From assembly GCA_022578965.1 (NCBI GenBank), contig MU400557.1:1-64000 (forward strand): 64,000 bases of DNA. Reading direction: 5' to 3'. Origin of the DNA: Xylaria sp. FL1777. Its lineage: Eukaryota > Ascomycota > Sordariomycetes > Xylariales > Xylariaceae. Under the pieces are notes generated by a model that saw nothing but the letters and a program-made list of their open reading frames with translations, was not told where the DNA came from and did no database searches. Of this stretch, positions 38,132-53,200 are shown piece by piece. The translations under genes were made by a program, and so were the position numbers. Within the stretch, counting starts at the first letter, position 1; every line of letters begins with the position of its first letter.

Positions 38132-39602
38132 CACTTTAGTTTAAAACTTAGCTAAAACAATAGTACTTATAGCAGTAACTAATTAATATAAAAACAAAAG
38201 TATTATACTTTTAGCAAAATTTATAGCTATATATATTAAGTAAGTTAATTAGTTAAGTAAATATAAGTTAGCTTATAAAGCTATTAATATTATTAAGTAA
38301 CTATATAGTTAAAAAAAGGTTTTAAAAACAACTTAAAATAACTTATATACTATAAGCTATTTAAAAAAGCGTAAGTATTTTTAAAACAATATAAATTATA
38401 CTGCATATAAAATACTTTGGTTTTTAAGGAAATTTTAAACGTTTATAAAATTCGTAAAGTTTATATGTTAATAGCGCAACAAAAGCATAAAAGTATTACT
38501 GCTTAAAAACAAGATTCTTAGATTAAAAAGTAAAAGTACTTTAAAATTAGCACTAATTATACTATATGCTAAGTATTTTAAAAAACTTAAAAAAGTATTA
38601 GTTTAAAAAATTAAATAGTTTAATAAAAGTGTTTAGTTATAAAGTCGTTAGAAATAAAAAAGCTAGCAAAAATATAATAAACTAATTGTTTAATTTAAGC
38701 TATTTTACTAAAAGTATTATTAAGTTATAATTAATATATATTTAAAAGCAATTTATATAAGTTAGTACTACAAAAAAAATAAATTTAATTTAGCAATAGC
38801 TTTGCAAAACTGTTTAGCTATTAAAAGTTTTAAAATAGCTTTGCAAAAATATTTAGCTATTTCGGTTAATAGTTAATTTATGCCTAATATATATACTAAT
38901 ATATTTAATCTATATTTAAACAGTATAGCGTATATATAAAAGTATATAGTTAAAAAAGTTATCTAAAAGTAAATAAAAAAAAAAGTTGCTAATAAAGCTA
39001 TAATTTACTTAAGTAAAGATTTTCCAAGCATTATTAAAGTTAAAAAATAAAATGTAATTTGTATAAAAGTGTATTAATTGCAAAAGTAGCTAACAAAGCT
39101 ATATATAGCTAAAGTGCTAATTATATAAGTATTAAAAAAAATGCTTGTTTGTTTACTTTTGCTAATTTTACTTGTTTTAATAATTAACTTTATTATTATT
39201 ACTATTATTACTACTTTAGTTTACGCTTATTTTAGTACGTTTATAGATTTAATTTATAGCTAAAAATAGCTGCTAACTTATTGCAGTTATTTAAAAATTT
39301 ACTTTGCTTTAGCTGCTATATTCTTTGTAGTACATATTTTTATTTAGCTTAATTTAAATATATATGCTAATTAATATTTAGCTTTTATATATTATAAACT
39401 GCTTGTTATAATGCCTTTTAATAGTAATATTAATCTTAAAAATAAAAGTAAATAATTTAGTGCAATAAAGTTATATTTAGTTAATATTTATAGAATATAT
39501 ATTTATTAAGCATACTAAAATCTTAAAGCTATGCTATTATTATATTAGCTATATTATAATAGTATATAACATTTTCCTTATTGCTAGCTTTTTATTATTA
39601 AC
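38132..39602. other. Gene-free A+T-rich stretch
   Basis: No feature is supported here. Confidence 0.35.
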
Positions 39603-39902
39603 TATTAAAATAAAATAAAATAGCTAAATAAGCTAACTAGCTAATTAAAGTAAATTTAAGCTAAGTTATATAGTAAAAATAAAAAAGTAAATATTGCGCT
39701 AAATTTTAAAGCATAAACTTAAACATTATAAACAACATAATAAAAATTAGCTATAGTTGTTTTATTTATATTATTATATAGCCTTTTTATTAATTGTTTT
39801 ATTTTTTAATTTATATATAGCTTAATTGCTTAAATATATAAGTTATAACTTATTTTTTTGCAATTAAAATGTTATAATAAATTTAGCGCAATTATATTGC
39901 TG
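39603..39902 (+). repeat. 297-bp dispersed repeat, copy 1 (possible left TIR)
   Basis: The repeat starts ATTAAAATAAAATAAAATAGC, runs through GCTAACTAGCTAATTAAAG, AAGCATAAACTTAAACATTA and TATATAAGTTATAACTTATT, and ends GCGCAATTATATTGCTG. It matches 57008-57306 in the same orientation and 46974-47272 in reverse complement, each close to 297 bp. With copy 2 it forms inverted ends enclosing 7.7 kb. Confidence 0.75.
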
Positions 39903-42900
39903 CAATTTTTTATTTATAATAAATAATATTATAAAACCTATAAGCAAACAATTTATTATTGTTAATTTATATATTTGATTTATTTATTAATTAATTGCTA
40001 TAATTTTTATATATAAGTTATAATATATTATATTTAGCTGCTTTAGCTAATAATAAGCAAAATTTGCTTAATATAAGCAGTTTAGCTATAATTAATAATA
40101 AGCATTTAAGCTAGCAGCTTTTAATTAATAAAGCTTAAAATAAACATATAAAAATGTTAAACTGTTTTTTTTAGCTTAGCTTGCAAAGCGTTTTTATTTT
40201 TTTTAGCAAAACAGCAATTAAATGTTAAAAAGCTAGTATAATCCTTAAAATAGCATAACTAGAAAACTTATTGCTAAAAATCCTTAAAGAGCTAAAAAGA
40301 AAAAATTTTCACTAAAAAACCAATACTTTTTAAAAAAAAAAACATAATTACTTTTATATAAACAAAAAAAATAAAAAACAAGCTTAAAAAAAAATAAGTA
40401 TTGCTAAAACTTCTAAAAGTTATAATATAAGCAAATTTAACGCTTATTTATACTAAACAAATCTAAGCTTATGCATTAATATAAAAAGTAATTAATAATT
40501 AAAAATATATTTTATTTTTTAAGCTAATATTATTTTTTATTAAAAAATAAAAAGCAAAGTTTTTTAGTTGTAAGCTAGCTATTACTTAAAAATTTTACGC
40601 AAAACGTAACTATTGCTTTTTTATAGCACTTATTTTTAAATAAGCAAACCTTAGAAAAAAAAAAAAAGCATGCTACTTTTATAAATAAAAAAGCTATAAA
40701 AAAATAAAGCTTGCTTAATAAAACTAAAGTAATAAAATTCTTTAAAAAGTTATATAATAATTTAAATAAAATGTTATATAAAAATCTTTATAAAACATTA
40801 AACATTTAAATAAATAAAAAATCTAAGCTAATTTTTACTTTAAAAAAACAAAAAAAGCGCACAAAGCATAAAAAAAGGTTAATTATTTATATAATTATAA
40901 CTTTAATAAACCTTTATATATTACTATTAATACTGCTAAGCTAGCTATTAATATAACTATATTAGCTACTAAAAAAGTTATTATTAAAAAGCAGCAAATA
41001 AAATTAGCTTAATATTTTGCTTATAATTAAAACATAAATAATATTACTAAGCAAATATAATAGCTAAAGTTAAAACAAAAAAACGTAGCAATTATAAAAA
41101 AAGAACTAAAAGAAATACTAAAAAAACTGCAAAATTAATATGTTTAGCTTATTAATTAAAAACTATAAGCATTATAATATTACAAAATTAATATAAACTT
41201 ATTAAAGAAGCAAATATTTAGTATTAATGCTATAACTTTTAAATATTTACAAAAAGGTAAATATAATTCTAAAAAACAAAAACAAAATAAACAATTGTTT
41301 AATTTTTTATAATAAGTAAAGTTAAACAATCTTTATTTAGTAAAAGTAATTATTTATTAAAAATATAGTATAAATAATTACTACGTTTATAAGTGTAGGT
41401 TTACTTATAAATTAAAACAAAAAAACATTATATATTAAAACTTTAAATAATGTTTAAAAAAGCTAAAATTTTTTGCAAGCCTTAAGTGCATAAAAATCTC
41501 TTTAAAAGTTATAAAAATTAGCAAAAATAAAAAAAAAATATTTAACGCTGCAATAAAATAAATATACGACTTTATTTTAAGCAACAATAAGCTACTAAAG
41601 CAAAAAGCTTATTATTAACTTTAAAAAAAAAACCTTGTTTTAAATAACAAAAATCTAAATGCTAAAATAAAAAGCAAACAAAAAAAACTAAAAAATAAAA
41701 AACTTTACTAGCTAAAAAACAAGCAGCTAGCCTAATTTTTAAGTAAAAAATCTAACAATTAAACTTTTATACCTTATAAAATAAAATTAGCAAAAGCTTA
41801 TAATATTAAAAAAAACAACTTAATAAATAGCAAGCTAAATAATAGTTTTATTGTAACTAATTAAAACTTTATATAAAGTATTTTTTATAATGCAAACAGC
41901 ACTAAAATTTTGTAAAGCTATATATTAAGCAAAAAGATTAGCATAAATATATTTTAAGCTAATTATTATAAACCCTTATTAAAAAAAGTTGCCTTTTATT
42001 AAACAAAAAGTAAAAAAAAACCTAAAAAGTTAAAAAAAAAGCCCTTTATAAGTTAAACAATTAAAAAAGTTCATTTAAATAACAACAAATCTTTTATTTA
42101 ACTTAATATTAAAAATATATAAATAAATAATAATTTCTTTAAGCAAAATACTTTATTAAAAATAAAAAGTTCTAATTATTAAAGACCTTAAAAAATACAA
42201 AAAGCAGGGCCTATAAAAAGAAATTTAAAATTTAAAAAGATATAAGCTAAAAAGTCTAAAGACTTTTTAAACAAAAAAACAGATATTACTTTTAAAGATT
42301 TTATAATAAAAGTTCTAAAGTATTCTAGTGTTTTTATTTAAACAATTGCTTAAACAAAAGCTAAATTATATTTTAAAGCAGCAAAAGTTTTTAAGCTAAT
42401 ATTAAAAACAATACTACTGCTTTTAAATAACTTTAGCAAAAGTTCAAATTAATAAATTAAGCTAAACATACTATAGCTTGTTTTTAAAAAAAAAAGCAAT
42501 AAATCAAAATATAAAGCTTAATTAAAAATTCTATTATATAAAATTTTAATTTAAGTAAACATAAAAAATGCCTTTTTTTATAAAAGCATAAACTTTTTAG
42601 AAAAAAACACAAAATTCTAACAAATAGCAGCTAAAAAAGCATAAGCAAGCTTTTAGCTAGTATTACAGTTAGCTAATTAACTTAATAAATAAAAATTGCT
42701 AAGAAATACTTATAAAACTAGCTTTTTATTAAACTATTTAGTAGCATAAATTAACAATAAAATAAATTATAATAGTTTTATTATATATATTTATATGCTT
42801 TAATTTAGCTTTATAACTGCTTTTTTAAAAAAGCGTTGCTACAAAATAATAAAGGTTGTTTATAATTAAAACTAATAAAATAATTAAGTAATATTATTTT

Positions 42901-45900
42901 TTGCTTATATTGCCTTAAACTTTTAAACGTTAAAAAACAAGTTAAAGTTTAACAAAATGCTTTTAAAAATTTTAAACTAATATAATACTATATATTTATT
43001 ATTTAAAAATAACCTAAAAAAATAAAGGTTGCTAATTATTATACTTTTGCTGCTTTTTAAAAAAGTAATATCTTTAATTAAACTTTAGCTTAGTGCTAAT
43101 TCTGTATTAATAACGCTAAAAAAAGTAAATAAGCTTAAAAAGCTAATATAACTAGCATTAATAATTTTATAAAGTATAAGCTAAAGCTTTAATCCTTTTA
43201 AATTAAGAATTTATAAAAAACATAATAATTATGCTAATAGTAGCAGCTTAAACTTATTTAAAAAAATACTAAAGTATAGATTTTATAATAAAAAAAACTT
43301 AAGTTTAACAAATTATTTTAACTAAAAACATATAAGCTTTTTAAATCTATATTTTATAATAGCTTTACTAATAAAACTACAAAGTATTTTAGTTACTTTT
43401 TTAAGCGTTATAAAGCTAAAAAAATCCATATAACTTTGTTTAAAGCTTACTATAAAAATAAAAAACAAAATCTATAAAGGTAATATTACTAGGATTATTA
43501 ATTCTAAGGCATAATTTAGCATTATTATAAACTTTTTTATTAATAAAAACAGCTTTGCTACTTAAAATACTAATATAACTTAGAAAAAATTTAACTAAAC
43601 TAGTAATCCTGTTAAATGTATTAAATGCTTTAAAACTACTATTTAAATAAATAAAAGATTATTATTTCTTTTGCTATATATAGTTAGCAAAAAACAAGCT
43701 ATTTATTTTTTATTACTAAAAATAAACTTTATTATAAAATCTTAAATAAATTTATACTTTTAAGGCCTTTATATAATAGCTAGTATAATACTAAAAACAA
43801 GCTAAATTATTATATTAGTAATAAACTATATTAAAAGCTTAAACTTAAAAACCTAAGAATATTAATAACTAAAAAACTAATATATATTTGCTAAACTATT
43901 AGCTTAGTAAAAAAGCTACATAAAGCATAAAAGTTTTAAACCTTAAATAAAAAATCTAACAATTAGCAAAAAGCAACAAAAGAAAAATTAAAAATATACG
44001 ATTTAAAGAAATATATAAGTATAAACTTTTAAAAGAATTAAAACTTATATAATGCTATAACGTTAGCAGCTTTTTTAACTTCTTTTATACAAAAAAATAT
44101 TAAATTTTTTAAAAACCTAAAGATATAAAATAATAAAAAAGTTTGCGCTGCTTTTAATAATAATTAATTACTTAAAATATTTTTAGTTGCAATAAAAAAA
44201 ACATTAAAGCAAAAAAACGCTAAAAGATTAACAATTGCAAAAACTAAAAATCTTACATATAAGTTAAGCAATAAAAATAACTTAATTATAGCTTTAATTT
44301 AAACACTATTAACTTTTTAAGCCTTAAAAACTAACAAATTAATAAGAAATAAAACAATAATTTTAAACATAATATATAAAACGAAAAATAAAAAGATTTA
44401 TTTTAGAAATAACGTATTATTTAATGGCATTATTTTATTTAGATCTTATAAATAAAAAAAGCAAGCTTTAAAAAAAACAAGCTATTACTTAGAAAATCTT
44501 ACGTTATTTTAACAAAATAGCATTTATTAAAACATATATTTACGTTTTAGCACTACTTTTAAAAGCACTTAATTAACTGCTAAGCAATTAGCTGCTTTTT
44601 TAGAAAAGCTTTGTATAACTAATTTTATTTAATAAAAAGCAGCATTATTAACTAAAATATAATATTGCAAAAAAATAGCACTTTTTTAGGACCTTTTTAA
44701 AATAAAAAAAATTTATAATAAAATCTTTCTTTTTTATAAAATTACAATAGTTTTTTATAAAGCATAGCAAGTTTACAGTATTTTAATTTTTAAACTTTTA
44801 AAAAATATTACTATAAAAGTTTTAAAAATCTAACTTAAGCATAACGTTTTTAAAAAAGCTTATAGTTTATATAAATACTTATTAATAAAAAAGCAAGCTA
44901 TAGTTTTAGCTATAAAATATATATATTTAGGTTTAAAAAACAAAAGTGCTAATATTTATAAAAAAGTTTAAAAAGCATTTTTATATATTAAATTAATGCT
45001 TATTTTTAAAACCTTAGTTAACTAAAGCAAAACAGTGCTTTACCTTTAGTATTTAACTTAGAATTAGCTTTTATTTTTTTAATATAAAAGTGCATTTAGC
45101 TTTTATAACTAAATCTTATATCTTTTATTTTATAAGTTATAATATAATAGCTTTTATTATATTATGGGTTTTTAATAGCATTATAACTATAAAAATAGCT
45201 TTTATAAATAATTTAAGCTTTAATTAATATTTATTACTTATTTAAGTATTTATTATATATTAATAATACTTAAGTACTTTAATAACTTTTACTATTGTGT
45301 AGTACTATACTAAATATTATTTATTTATATATATACGTATATATTTGTTTGTTTTACTTTATTTTAACAATTTTATTTATTATAATAACTATTTACTACG
45401 CTAAGATTTTTTGTTTTTTAAATGTTTAAGCTGCTTACTAATGCTTAAATTATTAAACTATTTGCTATAATTAAAATGCTTTAGCTATTTAAATTTTTTG
45501 CGCTATATTAAACAAGATTTAAAAAATCTTAATTGCTAAATTTATTAAATAAACAAAACTTATATACTATAAATTACAAATGTAGTTAAAGCTAACCATT
45601 ATATATATAAAATGCAAATATTTATAAAAGTTTCTTAGGATTATTTTATAAGTATAAAGCTTTAAGCTATAAACAAAGTTTTTAAAAGCTATAATATTTA
45701 TATTAATTATATAGCGCTGCTTATTAAAAATGCTAATGCTTTTAAGTTAATTAATATATAGCAAACTTAAAATAACTTTTGCTAAAAAGCAATAAATATT
45801 ATTGCTGCTTTAAGATTTTGTAAAATAAGCTAAGAAAATGTTTTTAGTTGTTTATTTATTGCTGCTTATGTTTAATAACAAGCTTTATATACCTTTTTAT

Positions 45901-46973
45901 AATATAATTTGCAATATATTTAAAGCTTTAAAGTTAATAATTATGTTTACTACATTATAGTTATAATAAAAAGTTTACAACAAACTTAGTTAGCTAAATT
46001 AATAATAGTAATACTATACTATAAATGAATTAAAAAATTAACAAAAAATATAGCATTAGTATTAATATTTATGCTTATAGTTTAAATAAAAAAAAGCAAA
46101 GCATTTTTATAATTTGCACGTTAATGTTAGCTTTGTTTTTATTAATTTATTTTATAGCTGCAAATTATATATTATAGCTGCTTTAATTATACTATGCAAA
46201 ACTTGTTGTTTTATGCTTAAATTTCCAAAATAATCCTACTTAAAATTAATAAAAGGAATATAATACTTTTTGCTAATATATATGTAATATTTAAAGCATA
46301 TTTATTAATATAAAAAATACTTAAATAAAAGTTATTAATATATTAGTATAAATAGCTAAAAGAAATAATCTGGCTTTTTATAAACTAATATATTATATAT
46401 AATAGCGCTTGTAGCAAATTAAAAAAGCAAATAGAATTTTAACTAAAGTATTAATTATTGTAATAACCTAAAAAAAAAACACATATAAAATAGCTAAATA
46501 AGTCCTAAATATAAAAAGGCTTAATTATTATAACATAACTAAAGAATTAATTAATTTATAGTTAGCTATATTAGTATAACAATAGTAAACTTTAAATATA
46601 AAGCAATAATAAGCTAAGCTTTTTATTAAACCAAAAAAAGTTTATTATAACTATTAAATAAAACTTAAATATTTATTATAAAGTAAACTACTAGTTATAG
46701 ACTTTAAAAAGCTGCTTATTATAAAATATTAACTATAGCTTTTTAAGTAAAGCATAATATAATAAAGCACTAAAAGTAGCAGCATTAAATTTTAAATATA
46801 AAACTACAAAAGCAAAAAAATAATATACTTAATTAAGAAATAAAGCAATTACAAAATTTATTATGCATTAAATACTATAATTTTACTATAACGCTAAATT
46901 ACTAAATATATAATAAATTTCCTTTTTAAAAACTTTATAACTACCTTTTTTTTGGCTTATTTACTAAAATAAA
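39903..46973 (+). other. Gene-free interior between inverted repeats, largely A-rich
   Basis: About 40.2-44.9 kb of this is markedly A-rich on the plus strand (many A-runs, few T-runs), becoming balanced after about 45.1 kb. If the flanking 297-bp repeats are terminal inverted repeats, this is the decayed body of a 7.7-kb element, perhaps coded on the plus strand. Every frame is full of stops and I could not recognise a transposase, reverse transcriptase or other motif. Confidence 0.45.
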
Positions 46974-47272
46974 GCAATATAATTGCGCTAAATTTACTAT
47001 AACACTTTAATTGCAAAAAAATAAATTATAACTTATATATTTAAGCAATTAAGCTATATATAAATTAAGAAATAAAACAATTAATAAAAAGGCTATTTAA
47101 TAATATAAATAAAGCAACTATAGCTAATTTTTATTATATTATTTATAATATTTAAGTTTATGCTTTTAAATTTAATATAACATTTATACTTTTATTTTTA
47201 CTATATAACTTAGCTTAAATTTACTTTAATTAGCTAGTTAACTTATTTAGCTACTTTATTTTACTTTAATCT
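46974..47272 (-). repeat. 297-bp dispersed repeat, copy 2 (inverted; possible right TIR)
   Basis: Reverse complement of the family. Read on the minus strand it begins ATTAAAGTAAAATAAAGTAGC, continues GCTAAATAAGTTAACTAGCT and ends GCGCAATTATATTGCTT. Its outer end faces right, opposite to copy 1, as expected for a terminal inverted repeat. Differences from the other copies are mainly transitions. Confidence 0.75.
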
Positions 47273-50200
47273 TTTTTTATTAAAATATAATTGCTTTTAG
47301 TTTATTTTAATACTTATAATTATAAAGTTCTTTTTATTATTAATATTTTTTAAACAAAATTAGTATTATTTTTTTTTGTTTATTTAGTTTTATAAGTTCT
47401 TTTTTATTTTTTTTATTACGTTTAAAAGTAGCTTAAGTTTTAGCGCTTGTAAAAGCATTTTAGCTTTATTAAAACTAGTTTTAGCTTTTTTACGTATTTA
47501 AATATATAAGCAAAAGCTTTTAAAAATGCTTAGCGTTTTTTTTAAAAGAGTGCTTATAAAAAGTTTATATCTTTTTTTTTCTAAACTATTAAGCTTAGCT
47601 AGGTTTTATATTTAGCTTGCTATACTTAAAAAAAAAAATATCTGCAAGTATATTTATAATAAAATAATTTTGCACTTTTAGAACGTTTTTATATTGCTTG
47701 TAATAAAACTTTTTTAATATAAGCGTTAGTTCTTTTTGCTAGAAATTCCTTTTGCGCTTTAAAGTAAAAAGTATTAAAAAAACAAAACAATTAGTATTTA
47801 GCTTTCTTTTTAGCGTTTTGCTTTTGTTTTTTGTATTTTTAATGCTTAATAAAATAAAAGCTATTTTTTTAGATCTAAAAAAAGTTATATTTAGTACTTA
47901 TAAAAGTTTATAAGGCTTAACGCTTATTAAAAGCAATAAGCATAAATCTTTTAGTAATTTAAAGCTAAAGTGCTTTTTAAAGCTTTTTTTTATAAAAACA
48001 ATAAGCTATATATAACTTTTTTAATTATTAATGCCTTTTTTTAAAAACTAGTTTATTAAGTTATAAAACATGCAGTATAAATATAAAAGCTTAAAAAATC
48101 CGCATATATAAATGTTATGCTAAAAAAAACAAAAAAATATAAAATAGCTTAAAATAACTTTTATATTAAAATGCTTTATTGCTTAATATTTTTGCAATCT
48201 TTAGAAAACTTGTTTGTTATTTTTATTAGTAATATGCTTAAAGTTTAAAATATATGCTACTTTTAAAACAATATTAACAAAAATAATAATTTAGTAATTA
48301 TTTAAGCAATATTTTATTATAAAATATTTTATTTAAGGAGTTTTAGCAATTATTATAGCTTATTTTATATTTTATTAGTTTATAAAGAGGTTTTTTATAA
48401 ACTAGCTATATTTAGGCTTAATACTTATTTTTAAAGTTTTGTTTTTTTTATTTATATATAGCTAAAGCAATACATTTAGTAAAGCTTTTAATTTGCGCTT
48501 ATTTAGCTATTTTTTAGCGTTTAGCTTTATAAAAATATTTATAATATAAATAGCTTTAAACTTTTATAATACTATGTTTATTTTATAAAAGTCTTTATAA
48601 TAGCTAAAAATAATAAAACTTCTTTAGTAATTTAAATATTTTTATTTATATTAATAAGTTTTTTTAGCAGCTATTTATTGCTTTAAAAAAAAAGTTTTTA
48701 GCTATTGCTGCTTGTTATTTTTATGTATTATTTTTAAAACTTTATTTAGCAGAAAACAATAAACTAGTTTTTGTTTATTATAAAGCTTAAGCTTATTAAA
48801 ATGTTTAAAGTTATTATTTTTTTAATGATTATTTAAAGCTTTTTTTAATAATAGCTCTTTTAAAGCTTTTATAAATATTAACTATAAAATGTTTAGCTTT
48901 TATGTTATAAGTTTTTATTTTTTATGTAGTTTTAGTTTTATTACTAAAACTATTAAAAATTTTATAAATATAACGTTAAACTTATTAAAGCATAAATTAT
49001 TACTATTATAGTAATTTTTAATTATAAATAAAAACTATATTAGTATTGCAGAACTTTTTATAGCTATAAACCTAGATATTTAGCTTATAGTTTATAAAAA
49101 TTTCCTTAGAAATCCTTTTGTTAGTTTAAGCATATAAAATAGCGTTTTATTTGCGTTTATTAAGCAATCCTATATAATAAAGTATGCTAAATGAACTTTC
49201 TTTTAAAAAATAATTATTTTTTTATTATATACTAAATTAAAAAAATAAATATTTTTTTTTAGGATTATATGTACTATAAACTATTAATATTTTAACGTTT
49301 TTTTATTATAATATTTTTTATATATTACAAATATTAATCTTTTTTATATTTATTAAACTAAATTTAAAGAAAAGTTTTAGCAAGCTTTGCTATTTTTAAA
49401 AAATAAATAGCTAAAGCAATCTTTTAGTACTACTTTTTTGCTTTTTTTTAGGTTTTTAAAAAATAAGCACTTTATAAAAGTTATTTTTTTTTTAGTAAAA
49501 AAAAACTTTAAAACAGATTTTAAAAAAACGTTAACTAAAAAAAGCAATACGTTTTTTAGCTAAACATTTTTTGCATTTAGCTTATTAATCTATAAAAAAA
49601 GCATGCAAGCTAAATACTTTTTATACTTTAAGCTATTAATAAATATTAGCTTTTTTTTAAGGCTATTTTTAAAAAGCCTTTAGTTTTTAAAAAAAAGCTT
49701 TTTATAGCTAGTTATAAGGTTTATATATATATACTTATTTTTTTTCCTTTTTTTTTTTATTTTTTGTTTTGCTATTTGTTGTGCTTAAAGCTTATACTTT
49801 TCGGCATAAAGTAATAGCTTATTAGTGCTTTTAAGAAAAAATAATGCTATTTTTAGCTAATTTATAGTATTAGTAACTTTTTTAAAAATAAAAAATATAA
49901 TAATTAAAAGCATATGCATATAATAAAAGTAATTCTTATTAATATTTAAGCGTATATATATATTTGTTATATTTTGTAGTTAAATAAAAAATATAAATAA
50001 GTTAAAAAACCTAATATAAATTAAAAATATAAAAGCAAATAATATTATATATCTAAATAAAAAGTATAAAGTATAAATATTAAAGTTAATACTACTTGCT
50101 ATATATAGTTTAATATTTTTGATTGCTAATTTGAATTATTACTTTTTAGTAATTATAAGATCTTTTAAATATAAATACTAAAAGCATTTATATAAAATGC

Positions 50201-53200
50201 AAAAAATTAAAATTTGTTAAATAAATAAAATAATAAAGTTAAGTATAAATAAAAAGTTTAGTAAAGCAAATATAATAAAAAGAAAACTAAAATATATAGC
50301 TTTAAACTAGCGCATTTTTTTTTTACAAACTTATTATACTATTTTTAATTTATTAATTAATTATTTTATTGCTAAAATAAACTATTAATTATTAAATGCC
50401 CTTATAATAATTACTTTTTATATATTTGCATTAATATTAATTAAAAAATAAGCAAGTAAAGTAGTTTTAATTAATTAAATAGTTGCTTTTTAATTTTTTT
50501 TTAATATATTTATAACTTATTTTTTCTAAACAACTATTATAACTAATAGCAAAATAAATAATTCAGGCTTTATTAAATGTAAAAAAAAGGCTTGTTTTTT
50601 TTTTTAATTTGTTCTTTTTTATATAATTTTAAAGCTTTAATTTTTTTTGCAATCTTTTACTTTAGCGCTTAAGTCTTTAAATTACTTAGTTTACGCTTTT
50701 GTTATAGATTTTTTGGCTTTAAGTAGCACAATTAATTTTTGCTTAACTAAGCACGCAAAAAAAAATTTTTATGTTATTAATAAAGTTTTAAACAATTAAA
50801 AAGCATTATAACAATTTATTAATATTTAGGAAATTAATACTGCTTAGCTAATAAATAGTTCTATTTATAATATTTAAAAAATCAAGTTTATTAATAAATA
50901 GCAAAATATATGTGCTTTTTTTTTCTTTAAATTTTGTTTTTTTTATTTAGCTAACCTTTTTTTTTTTTATATAATTAAGCACTAAGCTGTTTAAAAATCG
51001 AAATTCTTAGTAGTAATACTAGCAGCAAATATATTTAATAAAAAGTTAATTATAATTTCTTTTTTAAATGTTATATAAATTAATATATTTAAGTTAGCTT
51101 TACTTAAATAAAAAAGCAGCAGTATTTAAAAGCTTGCTTACTATATATAAAAGCAATTAAAAGTAGTTTTTAAAGCAAATATATATATTAGATCTTTTAT
51201 AATTTTTGTTAGCTTATAGCTATGTTTATATAGTTGTTTAAAATTTAAAATGTTATACTTTGTAAGCATTATAAGCAAATATTAATAATAGCTAAAAGCA
51301 AAAAGTATATAAAACTTTACTTTTTTTTTTTTTGCTGCATTATTTTAAAATAAAAGTTTAATATATATGCTAATTGCGCGTTTATTATTTAGTTATACAA
51401 CTGTTTATTTTATAAGTCTTAAGGTAATATAGCTAAATATTTTAAAGCTAGCATAATAACTATAGCAATTAAAAAGGATTTTATGCTTAAGAACTTTAAA
51501 AAACGAATAACTTTGTTTAGAAATTCTTTTATTTGTTTAACTAAAAAAAAAACCAAATCAAAACGCAGATCAAATTGTTTTTTTTAAGCTAATTTTATTA
51601 CCTAGCTTGTTATATGTTATATTAGTAAGCAATAATTTAGTATTGCTTAAAAAATTAGTATAATGCCTTAATATTTTAAAGAATAATCAAAAAAATAAAT
51701 CAAATAAATTACATAAAGTAAAATAAAATAAAGAAATTAAATAATTTGCTTATATAACAATGCTTCTTTTAATATAATTTGTAATTATTTTTCTTTATTG
51801 CATAGTTTGCAAACTTTTTCCTAAGCGTAATAAATAAAAAAAAAATAATTATTATATAAAAAGTTAAGTTTTAATACTTATAAAAGCAAATATATAAAAC
51901 CTTTATAACAAAAAGCTTAAAATATACAAAATAAAAATTATTAATACTAGATTATTAAATCCTTTTTTTGTTTTTTTTTTAGTTTTTATTTTTTTAGCTT
52001 TATATAAATAAATACTTCTGTTTAATCTTTTGTAGTAAAATCTTGCTTTAATTAAGCTTGCTTTAAATTTTGCTTAAACATTTGTTGTTTTATTAAATGT
52101 TCGTTATTGCTTAATAATAGCTTTAAATTATTGCTAGTAGTTTAAGCATATAAAATATAAACTAGTAACTTTACGGAATGTAATAATAGTGTTTTTTGCC
52201 TTTTAGTAGTTTTAAGATTTCTGTTAAGTATTAAATAGTTTAAACTAAAAGCAAAAAGCATTGTTTAGTTTTAAATAAAGGTAACTAAGCAATTAAAAAT
52301 AAAAAAACTTATATATAAGCATTAGTGCAACAGAATAAACTTAAGTAGTTAGAACTAATAAGCAGTTCTTATTTTTGTTTTTTTTGTTTTTATGCATTTT
52401 TTAAAAAAAGCAATAATAATTCATACTAAAATTAAGCTATTAAGCTATTTAAAAAACGTTAAAATAAAATAAAAACTTATATTTTTAGTATAATAGTAAA
52501 AAAAGTACTAATAAACAAGTTGCTATAAAACTAACAAATATAAAACTAATAAAAAAAAAGCTATAAAAAATACGCTTAGTTTTAAGCAAAATAAAATAGT
52601 TTTATACATTATAACTTAATTATATAAACTTATATAATTAGTAAAAATAAAAAACAAAACAATTAGTAAAAAAACAAGAAGTAAAAAAAAAAAAATCTGT
52701 TGCTTTAGCTTTTATTAGTTATTACTTTTTAAAGCGTTTTATAATATAATAGCTAAAAAAAATAAAGTAAGCTATTATATTTTTTAGCGCTTAAAATGTT
52801 TAAGGCACTAAAAGCTATACTATAGCTTTTTAAACTTAAAAGGCTTATATAACTTATTACATTTTTTTTACTTTTTGCAGCTTAACTATTATAGCTTTAA
52901 TTATTAAAGGCTTTATTATTTTAGTTAGCTTTTTAGTAAATAATTACTACGCTAGTAGTTCATACATTAAAATTAGGATTTTTTAGCTTTTAGTACTTTT
53001 AGTTATTTTATATAAATTGCTTTAACTTTTCGGCAAAAAATAACTCTTTTAATTCTTTTTTTAATAATTTTGCTAGTTAATATTATTTATAATTAACTTT
53101 TTTTTTAATTTAATAAAAGCTAATTTATTAGTATAGTAGTTTTTTGTTGTTAAACTTATTTATTAAAAGCATAGTATTATAAAGAAAAACAAGCAAGCCT